Shown here piece by piece: positions 36,337-44,206 of a stretch of DNA of 64,000 nt (positions are counted from its first letter, which is position 1; every line of letters begins with the position of its first letter). The DNA is from Streptomyces sp. RPT161 (GTDB lineage Bacteria; Actinomycetota; Actinomycetes; Streptomycetales; Streptomycetaceae), in contig NZ_JAPZVN010000007.1 of the NCBI RefSeq assembly GCF_027533845.1, forward strand, positions 124,001 to 188,000. Reading direction: 5' to 3'. Position numbers and translations under genes: made by a program. A model generated the notes under the pieces. The model ran no database searches. It was not told the DNA's origin and was given only the letters and a program-made list of their open reading frames with translations.

Positions 36337-37674
36337 ATGACATCGGACACCGCCGTGCCGCGCGCCTCTTGGGGCGTGCGTTCAATCCTCAGACACTGCC
36401 GCCGGGAAGCGGCGCTGGTGGGGGTGGGCCTGCTCGCGGTTTTCGCGGCCTTTCCGACCGCGGCCGACGCCGCGCCGGTGCCCGGGGCGCCTCCCGGGTG
36501 GGCGACCGTTTTCAGCGACGACTTCTCCGGCGCGGCGGGCAGCGGCCCGTCGTCGAACTGGATGTACGACACCGGCCCCGGCTCCAACTTCGGCACCGGC
36601 GAGATCGAGACCATGACCAACTCGCCCAGCAACGTCCACCTCGACGGCAACGGCCATCTGGACATCACCGCGCTGAACAACGGCGGCAACTGGACCTCCG
36701 GCCGGATACAGACGACAAGCCCCAACGTCGGCGCCCCGGCCGGAGGCAAGCTGGAGGTCACCGCGTCGATCCAGCAGCCCTCCCCGGCCAGCGGCTCCGG
36801 CTACTGGCCGGCGTTCTGGATGCTGGGTCCCGGCCAGTGGCCGGAGAACGGCGAGATCGACATCATGGAGGACGTCAACGCGCTCTCCGACGTCGCCGGA
36901 ACCATCCACTGCGGCACCGACCCGGGCGGCCCGTGCAACGAGGGCAACGGCATCGGCAGCGGGCTGCGCGCCTGCCCGGGGTGCCAGAGCGGCTACCACA
37001 CCTACTCGATGATCCTGGACCGGACGAACGCCTCGAACGAGTCCATCACGTTCTACCTCGACGGCGCCCAGTACTTCAGCGTCGACGAGAGCCAGGTCGG
37101 CGCCGCCACCTGGCAGCAGGCGTTCGACCACAACATGTCGATCATCTTCGACCTCGCCATGGGCGGCGGCTTCCCGAACGGCCAGTGCGGCTGCACCACA
37201 CCGAACGGTTCCACCAGCTCCGGCGGGACGATGAGCGTCGGTTACGTCGCCGCCTACACGACGAACGGCAGCACCAGCGGCGGCGGTTCGGGCAGCCAGA
37301 TCACCGGCTACGGCGGCCTGTGCCTAGATGACCGCTCCGCGAGTACCGCCAACTACAACCCCGTTCAGGTCTACACCTGCAACGGCAGCGGCGCCCAGCA
37401 GTGGACCTTCGTCCAGGCGGGTACCACGCTGCACGTACTGGGCAAGTGCCTGGACGTCTACGCGGCCGGTACCACCAACGGCACACCAGTGGACCTGTAC
37501 GACTGCAACAACACCGGATCCCAGGTCTGGATACCCCAGTCCAACGGGGCGTTGTACAACCCGCAGTCCAACAAGTGCCTGGACGACACCAACTGGTCCA
37601 CCACCCCGGGCACCCAGGTGCAGATCTGGGACTGCACCGGAGCCGCCAACCAGGTTTGGAAGCTGCCCTCCTGA
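36337..37674 (+). CDS. Secreted GH16 beta-glucanase with C-terminal ricin-type lectin domain
   Basis: A 445-residue secreted enzyme with a Sec signal (VGVGLLAVFAAFPTAADAA). The GH16 domain spans about residues 50-310, with the catalytic motif GEIDIMEDV (two Glu around Asp-Ile-Met), and WPAFWMLG and YHTYSMILDR typical of the family. A Gly/Ser linker (STSGGGSGS) leads to a ricin-B-type lectin domain with QxW repeats (AQQWTF, SQVWIP, NQVWKLPS). It hydrolyses beta-1,3 or beta-1,3-1,4 glucans outside the cell. I use ATG 36337 with GGGAG upstream; an in-frame GTG at 36307 is less likely. Confidence 0.94.
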   Translation: MTSDTAVPRASWGVRSILRHCRREAALVGVGLLAVFAAFPTAADAAPVPGAPPGWATVFSDDFSGAAGSGPSSNWMYDTGPGSNFGTGEIETMTNSPSNVHLDGNGHLDITALNNGGNWTSGRIQTTSPNVGAPAGGKLEVTASIQQPSPASGSGYWPAFWMLGPGQWPENGEIDIMEDVNALSDVAGTIHCGTDPGGPCNEGNGIGSGLRACPGCQSGYHTYSMILDRTNASNESITFYLDGAQYFSVDESQVGAATWQQAFDHNMSIIFDLAMGGGFPNGQCGCTTPNGSTSSGGTMSVGYVAAYTTNGSTSGGGSGSQITGYGGLCLDDRSASTANYNPVQVYTCNGSGAQQWTFVQAGTTLHVLGKCLDVYAAGTTNGTPVDLYDCNNTGSQVWIPQSNGALYNPQSNKCLDDTNWSTTPGTQVQIWDCTGAANQVWKLPS

Positions 37675-37678
37675 GAGA

Positions 37679-37729
37679 GCGCGGTACGGCGTGACCGGCC
37701 GGTGACCGGTCGGCCACGCCGTACCGCGC
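37679..37729. terminator. Strong terminator hairpin after GH16
   Basis: GCGCGGTACGGCGTG (37679-37693) pairs perfectly with CACGCCGTACCGCGC (37715-37729), a 15-base stem, directly after the GH16 stop codon. The 21-base loop can itself pair (ACCGGCCGGTGACCGGT). Confidence 0.9.
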
Positions 37730-37901
37730 CCCCAATGCGGCGCGGACTGGCGGTCACTCGCCGCGCGGCACCTCGGCGATCGGCGGCCGCGCCGCCCTGC
37801 CGACCATGGGCGGCCTGGCGGCCACCCCGGCGCATCCCCGAGGGGTTCGGCCCGATCCGAAGCCGGTTCGCGCTGAACGGGCCGCGGCTCCGCCAGGTGC
37901 C

Positions 37902-38606
37902 TCACCAGGCGACGGTCTGCCCCAGGTAGTCGAGGAATCGGAGGCCGGTGCGGCCGCGTTGGGCGTCAATGGTCGTGACGAGGTTGGGGATGCTCTCTTT
38001 GACGGTGAGCCGGGCGTTCGGACCGCCCAGGTCGGTCTTGACCCAGCCGGGCGCCATCAAGAGCAGTGTGCGGGGGTCGTCGCGGTGCCGGGCCGCGTAG
38101 CTGCGCATCAGTTGGTTGAGGGCGGATTTGCTGGCTCGGTAGATCTCGAAGCCGCCGCGTTCGTTGTTGGCGATGCTGCCCTGGCCGGACGACATGATCG
38201 CGATGGTGCCGTCCGGCTCGACGAGCTCAGCGAGTGTTTCGATGACCCGCATCGGGCTCAGCGCATTGGTGATCATCAGGCGGGTGAACTCTTCGGTCGT
38301 GACGTCCGCGGTGGTCTCCTCCGGGCGGTTGGCCACACCCGCGTTGACGAAGAGCAGATCAAACCCGCGGGCGCCGAGCCGGTCACGCAGAGCGTGGACC
38401 TGCTCCGGCGCGTTGATGTCGACGTGCTCGATCTCCAGCCGCCCACCGGCAGTCTGCTGCAGGTCGTGCAACGCGGTCCGGCCGGGACCGCGGACGGTCG
38501 CCACGACGCGGGATCCCCGGTCGATGTACTCAGCGGCGATCGCATAGCCCAGGCCGCGAGACGCACCGATGAGAAGAACGGTCGTGTTCTGTGAAACCAC
38601 ACTCAT
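37902..38606 (-). CDS. Short-chain dehydrogenase/reductase
   Basis: A 234-residue classical SDR: cofactor loop LLIGASRGLGYAI at residues 10-22, NAGVANR, active-site S in IMSSGQGS, and YRASK (YxxxK) near residue 155. It probably uses NAD(P)(H); substrate unknown. Its start overlaps the stop of the hydrolase gene by four bases, so the two form an operon. A double-length Lrp gene is divergent from that operon. Confidence 0.92.
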   Translation of the reverse strand: MSVVSQNTTVLLIGASRGLGYAIAAEYIDRGSRVVATVRGPGRTALHDLQQTAGGRLEIEHVDINAPEQVHALRDRLGARGFDLLFVNAGVANRPEETTADVTTEEFTRLMITNALSPMRVIETLAELVEPDGTIAIMSSGQGSIANNERGGFEIYRASKSALNQLMRSYAARHRDDPRTLLLMAPGWVKTDLGGPNARLTVKESIPNLVTTIDAQRGRTGLRFLDYLGQTVAW

Positions 38607-39637
38607 GACTGCTCCAGGAGTCGCGTTGTCTGATCGTCTGATCCGGACGGGGACGGTTCGAGGCGGTAGAGCGCCTGGGCGTTGGCGTACGCGACCTTGT
38701 GCTGGTCCTCACGGTCGGGGAGCGTCCTGAGGAAGTCGGCGATCGTCGCGGCGTCGAGTCGATGGAAGGGATAGTCGCCCGAGAGCAGGATCCGGTCGAC
38801 GCTCGTGAAGTCCAGCGCGTGTCGGAGCAGACGGGGAGTCAGCATGCCGCTGGTCGCGATGTAGATGTTGGTCCGGAAGTACTCGGCGACACGACGGTCG
38901 AGGCCGGTCGCGACGTTCGAGAGGCTGTCGACCCGATCAAGGGCGAACAAGAGCATCTCACCCCAGTGCCCCAGAACGATCTGCAGGTCCGGGTGCCGGT
39001 CAAACGTGCCACGCAGGATCAGGCGAAGCGCCGCGAGTCCCGCCTCGATGTGCCATCCCCAGCCGAAGGTGGCAAGCGCGAGCTCGACGGTTGGGTCAAA
39101 CCCGCGGTAGGAGGCGTCTCTTACCGCGCTCGACGGGATCTGGGGGTGGATGAACACCGGCCGCCCCATGCTGGCGGCGGCCGCGAGCAGCTCGTCGTAG
39201 ACGGGATCATCCAGCGGACGGTCGCCGCTGCGGCCGTAGGACATGATCCCCACATGCGCGGGCGCGTTCGCGGTCCGCTGAAGCTCGGTCACGGCCGCAT
39301 CCGGATCCGACATCGGCAATGTCGTCATCGCCCTCAGACGAGTCGGATGGCGGTCAACGGCCTCGCTGGCACGGTCATTCGCCTCGCGGCTCAGCGCGAT
39401 GGCTTCGCGGGCCGGGAGGCCATGGGTCCCGGGCGGGGCGATCGAGAGGATCTGCAGGTCGATGCCTGCCGCGTCCATCGCCTCAACCCGGTGCTCGCTG
39501 ATGTCGAGCAGACGCGCGGGGATGTCCCCTCGGTCGTTCAACGCCACGCTCTCGTCGCGCGACCGTGTCGGCTGCGCTCGCAAGGCCCGGTCGATTCCCG
39601 GGGTGGTCCAGTGCTCCTCGACTGCGATGACTCTCAT
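38603..39637 (-). CDS. ACMSD-type amidohydrolase (metal-dependent TIM-barrel hydrolase/decarboxylase)
   Basis: A 344-residue member of the amidohydrolase 2 family. It begins MRVIAVEEHWTTP (EEHW in place of HxH, as in gamma-resorcylate and related decarboxylases). Other sites are VFIHPQIPSSA with a metal-binding His, VLGHWGEMLLFALDR with the second His, and LSGDYPFHRLD with the catalytic Asp. Related enzymes decarboxylate aromatic acids or hydrolyse lactones. AAGGAG is well placed before ATG 39637. Co-transcribed with an SDR. Confidence 0.88.
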   Translation of the reverse strand: MRVIAVEEHWTTPGIDRALRAQPTRSRDESVALNDRGDIPARLLDISEHRVEAMDAAGIDLQILSIAPPGTHGLPAREAIALSREANDRASEAVDRHPTRLRAMTTLPMSDPDAAVTELQRTANAPAHVGIMSYGRSGDRPLDDPVYDELLAAAASMGRPVFIHPQIPSSAVRDASYRGFDPTVELALATFGWGWHIEAGLAALRLILRGTFDRHPDLQIVLGHWGEMLLFALDRVDSLSNVATGLDRRVAEYFRTNIYIATSGMLTPRLLRHALDFTSVDRILLSGDYPFHRLDAATIADFLRTLPDREDQHKVAYANAQALYRLEPSPSGSDDQTTRLLEQS

Positions 39638-39720
39638 CGTGCTCCTTCGGCCCACGTCGTCGTACCCGTGCAAGCCTCGGTCACGCGCGGTGCACAACGG
39701 CCCGGAAGCGGCGCTCTCTG

Positions 39721-39733
39721 TAGTATTGCTGCT
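39721..39733 (+). promoter_or_regulatory. Leaderless -10 element for the double Lrp gene
   Basis: TAGTAT (39721-39726) is an excellent -10 and lies seven bases before ATG 39734, placing transcription start at the start codon. No ribosome site precedes the ATG. No good -35 was seen. Confidence 0.55.
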
Positions 39734-40783
39734 ATGGCACGCCCGGAAATAGCTGATTCCGTCACTCTTGAGTCGGATGATGTGCGAATCCTTCGTGCCC
39801 TTCAGATTGATCCTCGGGTCGGATTCGCGACCGTGGCGACGGTCCTCGGGCTCTCCGAGCTGACCGTCGCCCGCCGCTACCGCCGCATGCGGCGTGCCGG
39901 GGTGATCCGGGTGATCGGAGTGGTCGACCCGGGAGCGCTCGGGCAGAGCCGATGGATGGTGCGCCTGCGCTGCCGACCCGGCAGCGTCACAGCCTTGGCC
40001 GAAGCACTCGCGCAACGCGAAGACGTCAGCTGGGTCGCGCTGAGCGCTGCCGGCTCCGAGGTCACCTGCGCCGTGCGCTCGCGCTCACAGGAGCAGCGCG
40101 ACGACCTGCTCGGCCGCCGCCTCCCGCGCGCCGCCGCCGTGCTCGATCTACAGGCGTCGGTGATGCTCCGCCAGTTCCTCGGCGGACGCGGGCACTACTG
40201 GGCCGCACTCACCGGAGCCCTGACCCCCGAGCAGGAGTCCGCCCTCGGGCCCGGCGACCGGCCGTTCACCGAACAGCCGGTCGTGAGGAATCAGCCGTGC
40301 CAACTCAGCGCCCATGACGAGAAACTGCTCGCCGCCCTCGCCGCCGACGGACGGGCCAGTCTCGTCCAGCTCGCAGCCGCGGCCGACCTCACCCCGGGCC
40401 GAGCGTCACGACGTCTGCACGCACTGCTCTCCGGCGGAGTGGTCCACATCGACGTGGAGATCGCACCGACGGCCCTGGGATACCGGGCCCGAGCGAACCT
40501 GTGGATGCGAGTCCACCCAGCCAAGATCAAAACCGTTGGACGAGCGATGGCGCAGATGCCCGAAGTGGGATTCGCCGTCGCACTGTCCGGGCCGAACAAC
40601 CTCCAGGCTGTCGTCCACTGCCGCGACCTCGACGAACTCTTCGAGTTCACCTCCGACCGCGTCGGGACCCTTCCCGGCGTCGAGGCCATGGAAGTCAGTC
40701 CCGTCTTCCGCCAGATCAAGCAGGCCGGAACCCGTGTGGACGGAGACCGCCTGATCGATCCGCCCAGCGGTCGCAGCCGCTAG
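39734..40783 (+). CDS. Double-length Lrp/AsnC-type regulator
   Basis: A 349-residue protein built from two Lrp units. The first half has HTH RILRALQIDPRVGFATVATV, LSELTVARRYRRMRRAGVIR and an Lrp ligand half. The second begins LSAHDEKLLAALAADGRASL with HTH LTPGRASRRLHALLSGGVVH and a RAM half (GPNNLQAVVHCRDLDELFEF). Tandem Lrp proteins of this length are common in Streptomyces. It is divergent from the ACMSD/SDR operon and is the probable regulator. The last 70 bases occur again at 41035-41104. Confidence 0.9.
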   Translation: MARPEIADSVTLESDDVRILRALQIDPRVGFATVATVLGLSELTVARRYRRMRRAGVIRVIGVVDPGALGQSRWMVRLRCRPGSVTALAEALAQREDVSWVALSAAGSEVTCAVRSRSQEQRDDLLGRRLPRAAAVLDLQASVMLRQFLGGRGHYWAALTGALTPEQESALGPGDRPFTEQPVVRNQPCQLSAHDEKLLAALAADGRASLVQLAAAADLTPGRASRRLHALLSGGVVHIDVEIAPTALGYRARANLWMRVHPAKIKTVGRAMAQMPEVGFAVALSGPNNLQAVVHCRDLDELFEFTSDRVGTLPGVEAMEVSPVFRQIKQAGTRVDGDRLIDPPSGRSR

Positions 40784-40994
40784 GCGGTCCTTTCGAACCG
40801 CGGGTCCTCGCACCCGCGCGCCGCGGCGGGACCTGCCGCGCGATTACGGCCCCTGGCAGCCGTCCACGCCCTGGCGGCGCGCACATATGAGACCGCGCTT
40901 CCGCCAAGCTCCAACTGCGCGGCCAGGGCAGGCGGTTGCCCTCTCCAGGAGAGGGCCTCGTCTCCCCGGCGAACACCGCGGGCAGGCCGGTCCG

Positions 40995-41046
40995 CGATAC
41001 GGGCGTGGAGCAGGTCGGAGCGATACGGGCGTGGAGCAGGCCGGAG
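40995..41046. repeat. 26-base tandem duplication
   Basis: CGATACGGGCGTGGAGCAGG plus TCGGAG (40995-41020) is repeated as 41021-41046 with a single change (TCGGAG to CCGGAG). The second copy runs into the duplicated Lrp tail. Confidence 0.9.
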
Positions 41047-41104
41047 CCCGCGTGGACGGCGACCGCCTGATCGATCCGCCAAGCGGTCGCAGCCGCTGGG
41101 CAGT
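41035..41104 (+). pseudogene. Duplicated fragment of an Lrp 3' end
   Basis: Seventy bases here match 40719-40788 at 64 positions (about 91 percent). Both read as QAG[TA]RVDGDRLIDPPSGRSR in protein, but the stop TAG of the first copy is TGG in the second. The remainder of the second gene is missing or too diverged to recognise, so this is a fragment. Confidence 0.8.
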
Positions 41105-41109
41105 TCTGT

Positions 41110-41937
41110 TCATCGTCGCGGTGATCGTGGGCCGCTCCCGCCGAAGCACTCCCGAGCGCCGCCCGCGCCGGGCACCAGGCAGACCTCCACGGGCTGCCCG
41201 GTACTGTCCGCGACCATGGGCGTGAACACATAACCCTGCACGTCGTACTGATCGGACACCGCCGCGCGGTAGGTACGGCCGTCGGGCGCCGTCACCTCCA
41301 CCTGGTCACCGATCCGCGCGTGCCACAGCCGCGCCCACGCCGCCCCGCACTCCTTGCTGTAGCGCGTCTCCAGCCGTGCCCCGGTGCGTGCCTGGTACGC
41401 GCCGAGCGTGGTCGGACGCGCCGCGCAGATCATCGACTCGGGGCCGCGCCCCTCGCAGTCGCGCCCCCGGCAGCCGGGTGCGGGCGGTGAGGCGGCGGCC
41501 CCCGTGGGCTGCGCCGCCCGATCCGGTGCCCCGTGCCAGAGCGCCCAACCGGTCACCGCACCGCCCACCAGCACGGCGGCGGCCACTGCGCCCCACCATC
41601 TTCGGCGCCGCCCGGCCGTCGCAGACCGCGCGGGAGGACCGGGCGGCTCCTTCACCAGGTCGGATTCCGGGGCGCGGGGCGGAGCCGTCATGGCGCGGCC
41701 TGACCAGGCGGGATCGGCCAGCTCCCACAGGGCGAGCAGACGGCCGGGCGGCTCGTCCGCCAGTCGGCACAGGTGCTCGACGGCCTGGCGCGGCGGGAGG
41801 ACGCGGCCCTTCAGATAGCGGTCCCAGGACGACTTGCTGTACGGGGTGGCGGCCGCGAGTCCTGCGAGGCTGAGCCCGGTTCGCTCCTTCAACTCGCGCA
41901 GCCCGGCGGCCAGTCGCTCGCATTCGGGGACCGTCAT
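41110..41937 (-). CDS. HTH-transmembrane protein with extracytoplasmic DUF2690 domain
   Basis: A 275-residue protein. The N-terminal XRE-type HTH lies at about residues 8-60 (LAAGLRELKERTGLSLAGLA, TPYSKSSWDRYLKGRVLPP). One membrane segment follows (WWGAVAAAVLVGGAVTGWAL region, about 115-135), then a Pro/Ala linker and a DUF2690 domain (CRGRDCEGRGPESMICAARP, RLETRYSKECGAAWARLW, DVQGYVFTPMVAD). It could carry an outside signal to DNA. Its start overlaps the next gene's stop by four bases (ATGA), giving a two-gene operon. Confidence 0.85.
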   Translation of the reverse strand: MTVPECERLAAGLRELKERTGLSLAGLAAATPYSKSSWDRYLKGRVLPPRQAVEHLCRLADEPPGRLLALWELADPAWSGRAMTAPPRAPESDLVKEPPGPPARSATAGRRRRWWGAVAAAVLVGGAVTGWALWHGAPDRAAQPTGAAASPPAPGCRGRDCEGRGPESMICAARPTTLGAYQARTGARLETRYSKECGAAWARLWHARIGDQVEVTAPDGRTYRAAVSDQYDVQGYVFTPMVADSTGQPVEVCLVPGAGGARECFGGSGPRSPRR

Positions 41938-42647
41938 CCGCGCAGCGCTCCCCAGGTGTGCGGGCCGACCTTGCCGTCCACGACCAGCCCGAAGGCGCTT
42001 TGGACGCGCTTGACGGCACGCTCCGTCAGATCGCCGTAGATCCCGTCGATCCCGCCGGGCGGATATCCGGCCCGCTGCAGCAGGCACTGGGCCTCCGCCA
42101 CCTCGGGGCCGACCATGCCCTGTTGGAGCACGGCGTCGTCGGTGGTGCTGTTTCCGGCGTACCAGTGGCCCGCTCGATGCTCGATGTGGCACGTGTACGT
42201 CGGCAGGGCGCCGGGCGCGGTACGTGGTCGCCGATCCTCCCACGGGCGCAGTACCGCCAGGAGCGCTGCGCCCACGGCGACCGCCGCCACGACCACTGCG
42301 ACCACCGTCCGCCGTCCGCGCCGCCGCGCCGGGGATGTCGGGGGTGCCGCCGCCTCGGCCGCCGTGTCCGGAACGGAGGGTTCCGTCCAGGCCTCCGCCG
42401 CGACCTCCCGCAGCGCCAGCAGCCGGGCCGGGTCGGCTCCGACCGTGCGGGCGAGCTGTTCCACCGCCGCCTCCGGCGGCAGTAGCCGACCGCCCAGATA
42501 CCGCTCCCAGGACGACCGGCTGTACCCGGTCTTCGCCGCCAACTGCGCCAGGCTGAGACCGCTGTGATCCTTCAACCCGCGCAGCCGCACGACGAGTTGC
42601 CGGGCCCGCGGGTCAAGTCCTTCGGGTAGTCCCTTCCAACGCGACAT
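41934..42647 (-). CDS. HTH-transmembrane protein with extracytoplasmic peptidoglycan-binding domain
   Basis: A 237-residue relative of its downstream neighbour: XRE-type HTH (LVVRLRGLKDHSGLSLAQLA, TGYSRSSWERYLGGRLLPP), a membrane segment (TVVAVVVAAVAVGAALLAVL, about residues 115-134), and an outside region with a PG_binding_1 domain (AQCLLQRAGYPPGGIDGIYG, AFGLVVDGKVGPHTWGAL). The start is ATG 42647. It is divergent from a secreted peptidoglycan-binding protein with a similar domain. Confidence 0.88.
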   Translation of the reverse strand: MSRWKGLPEGLDPRARQLVVRLRGLKDHSGLSLAQLAAKTGYSRSSWERYLGGRLLPPEAAVEQLARTVGADPARLLALREVAAEAWTEPSVPDTAAEAAAPPTSPARRRGRRTVVAVVVAAVAVGAALLAVLRPWEDRRPRTAPGALPTYTCHIEHRAGHWYAGNSTTDDAVLQQGMVGPEVAEAQCLLQRAGYPPGGIDGIYGDLTERAVKRVQSAFGLVVDGKVGPHTWGALRG

Positions 42648-42939
42648 GCTCCACCCCGTCAGCATCCGCAGGCCCCCAGGCCTTCCCCCTGTCGATATGC
42701 ATCGCAACCTCAACTCGTCCGGCCCGCAAGGTGCTCACCGGCCATTTCCGCCGTCTCCCGCGTCCCGTCCCGTCGTCACCGCGGGCACCGTCGCAGCAGG
42801 TCGCAAGTGGGGACGTCCCGTGGTGTCGGCACTTGTCCGGCAGCTGTGGCCTCGCCCGGCTCGCCGCCGCCAACATCGGTGGGGCAAGCCCGTGGCGCTC
42901 CACCAGCGCCGCCCGTCGGCTCGAAGGGAAAACATCACG

Positions 42940-43356
42940 ATGAACCGGGCACAACGCGTCGTCCTGGCGTCAGCCGCCGCGGTCCTCGGCAGCGGCCTCG
43001 CCATCGCTCCCACCGCCCACGCGGCCACCGAGGCGCCCGCCGCCTCGTACCACTGCACGGGCCTGAAGTCGCAGTACAGCTGGCAGACGATGGCGGACGG
43101 CAGCTCGGGCTGGACCGCCGGGTTCAGCCGGACGATGACCGCGATCGTCGGCTCCGGCAGCCAGGGCAGCGCCACCGCCGAGGCCCAGTGCATGCTCGTG
43201 GGCTGGCACTGCAAGCCCGGCACCGTGGACGGGATATACGGCGCGAACACCAGAAGCGCCGTTGTCGCCTTCCAGCGGAAGAACGGGTTGGCCGACGACG
43301 GAGTGGTCGGCCCCAACACCTGGCGCAAGCTGCGGGTGGCCCCTTCTTTCTGCTGA
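42940..43356 (+). CDS. Secreted peptidoglycan-binding protein
   Basis: A 138-residue protein with a clear Sec signal (VVLASAAAVLGSGLAIAPTA, cleavage after AHA). The mature part is Cys-containing and ends in a PG_binding_1 domain (AQCMLVGWHCKPGTVDGIYG, AVVAFQRKNGLADDGVVGPN). The domain matches that of the divergent membrane HTH protein (DGIYG, DG.VGP.TW..LR). The ATG at 42940 follows AAGGGA about 12 bases upstream. A strong terminator follows. Confidence 0.9.
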   Translation: MNRAQRVVLASAAAVLGSGLAIAPTAHAATEAPAASYHCTGLKSQYSWQTMADGSSGWTAGFSRTMTAIVGSGSQGSATAEAQCMLVGWHCKPGTVDGIYGANTRSAVVAFQRKNGLADDGVVGPNTWRKLRVAPSFC

Positions 43357-43362
43357 CCCGCA

Positions 43363-43402
43363 CGACGGCCCGCCCGCACTCGGGGGAGCGGGCGGGCCGT
43401 CG
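43363..43402. terminator. Strong terminator hairpin
   Basis: GACGGCCCGCCCGC (43364-43377) pairs perfectly with GCGGGCGGGCCGTC (43388-43401), extended by one base on each side, six bases after the stop of the secreted protein gene. Confidence 0.9.
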
Positions 43403-43624
43403 CCCCTGGCCGGCCGGATCCGACACGACCCGAAGGCAACCATTCAGTTAGCGCAGGCAGATTGCGATGGGAACGTGGTGGAGGCGCCCAACTGCCCAGA
43501 ACTCACACGGCGGTTCACAGATGGACGGTCAGACCCCGCTCCCAACGTGGCATGCACGAGGGGACCGCAGAGCACCCCGGCCGCCCATGCGGTGCGCGCC
43601 CCGCAGTCTCCACGGTCGCCACGA

Positions 43625-44047
43625 CTAGCCCAGGAAGCTCAACCGCACCTGCCGGTGCGGGTTGTCGACGTTGGTGTCCACGAAGACCACCGACTGCCAG
43701 GTGCCGAGGGCCAGTTGTCCGCCGAGGACCGGGAGGGTGGCGTGGGGGGCGATGAAGGCGGGGAGGACGTGGTCGCGGCCGTGGCCGGGGGTGCCGTGGC
43801 GGTGGTGCCAGCGGTTGTCGGCGGGGAGCAACTCCCGCAACTGGGCCAGGAGGTCGGTGTCGCTGCCCGCGCCGGTCTCGATGATCGCGATGCCCGCGGT
43901 GGCGTGTGGGACGAACACGTTCAGCAGCCCGTCCCGGCCGCGCGCCGCCCGGGCGAGGAACGCGGCGCAGCGGTCGGTGATGTCGACCGCGGCCTCCTGT
44001 GAGCCGGTGGTCAGGTCGAGGGTGTCACTGGTGAAGTTGTCGGACAT
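43625..44047 (-). CDS. YjbQ/UPF0047 family protein (secondary thiamine-phosphate synthase type)
   Basis: A 140-residue protein with the family pattern NVFVPHATAGIAIIETGAGSD (first part), the metal site WHHRHGTPGHGRDHVLP, and PHATLPVLGGQLALGTWQSVVFVDTNVD in two runs. Members can weakly form thiamine phosphate in vitro; the physiological role is uncertain. Cytosolic, housekeeping-like. ATG 44047. Confidence 0.93.
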   Translation of the reverse strand: MSDNFTSDTLDLTTGSQEAAVDITDRCAAFLARAARGRDGLLNVFVPHATAGIAIIETGAGSDTDLLAQLRELLPADNRWHHRHGTPGHGRDHVLPAFIAPHATLPVLGGQLALGTWQSVVFVDTNVDNPHRQVRLSFLG

Positions 44048-44165
44048 GCCTCCATGGTCCCTGACCGCGGGAACGATCCGGCGGAACATGGGGGACGTGT
44101 GAGGGCGAGGAGAATTTTCCGCGACGCCGCGGAACCCAGGGCGAAGGTCATCCGTTGGACAGGTC

Positions 44166-44200
44166 GAGGCCCTGCGGTATCCCCCCGTCCGCAGGGCCTC
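44166..44200. terminator. Terminator hairpin downstream of HAD gene
   Basis: GAGGCCCTGCGG (44166-44177) and CCGCAGGGCCTC (44189-44200) form a perfect 12-base stem, just past the stop of the HAD gene, which reads leftward. Confidence 0.85.
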
Positions 44201-44206
44201 ACCAGT

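Larger units (their letters stand above)
40784..41109. other. Gene-poor region with duplicated Lrp tail
   Basis: No coding frame is convincing here. The region holds a 91 percent copy of the end of the upstream Lrp gene (41035-41104) and a 26-base tandem repeat, so it looks like a recombination or decay scar. Confidence 0.6.

Noticed and set aside
38699-39733. Upstream extension of the double Lrp frame
   Set aside because: Antisense to the ACMSD-type hydrolase; conserved Lrp sequence begins only at ATG 39734.
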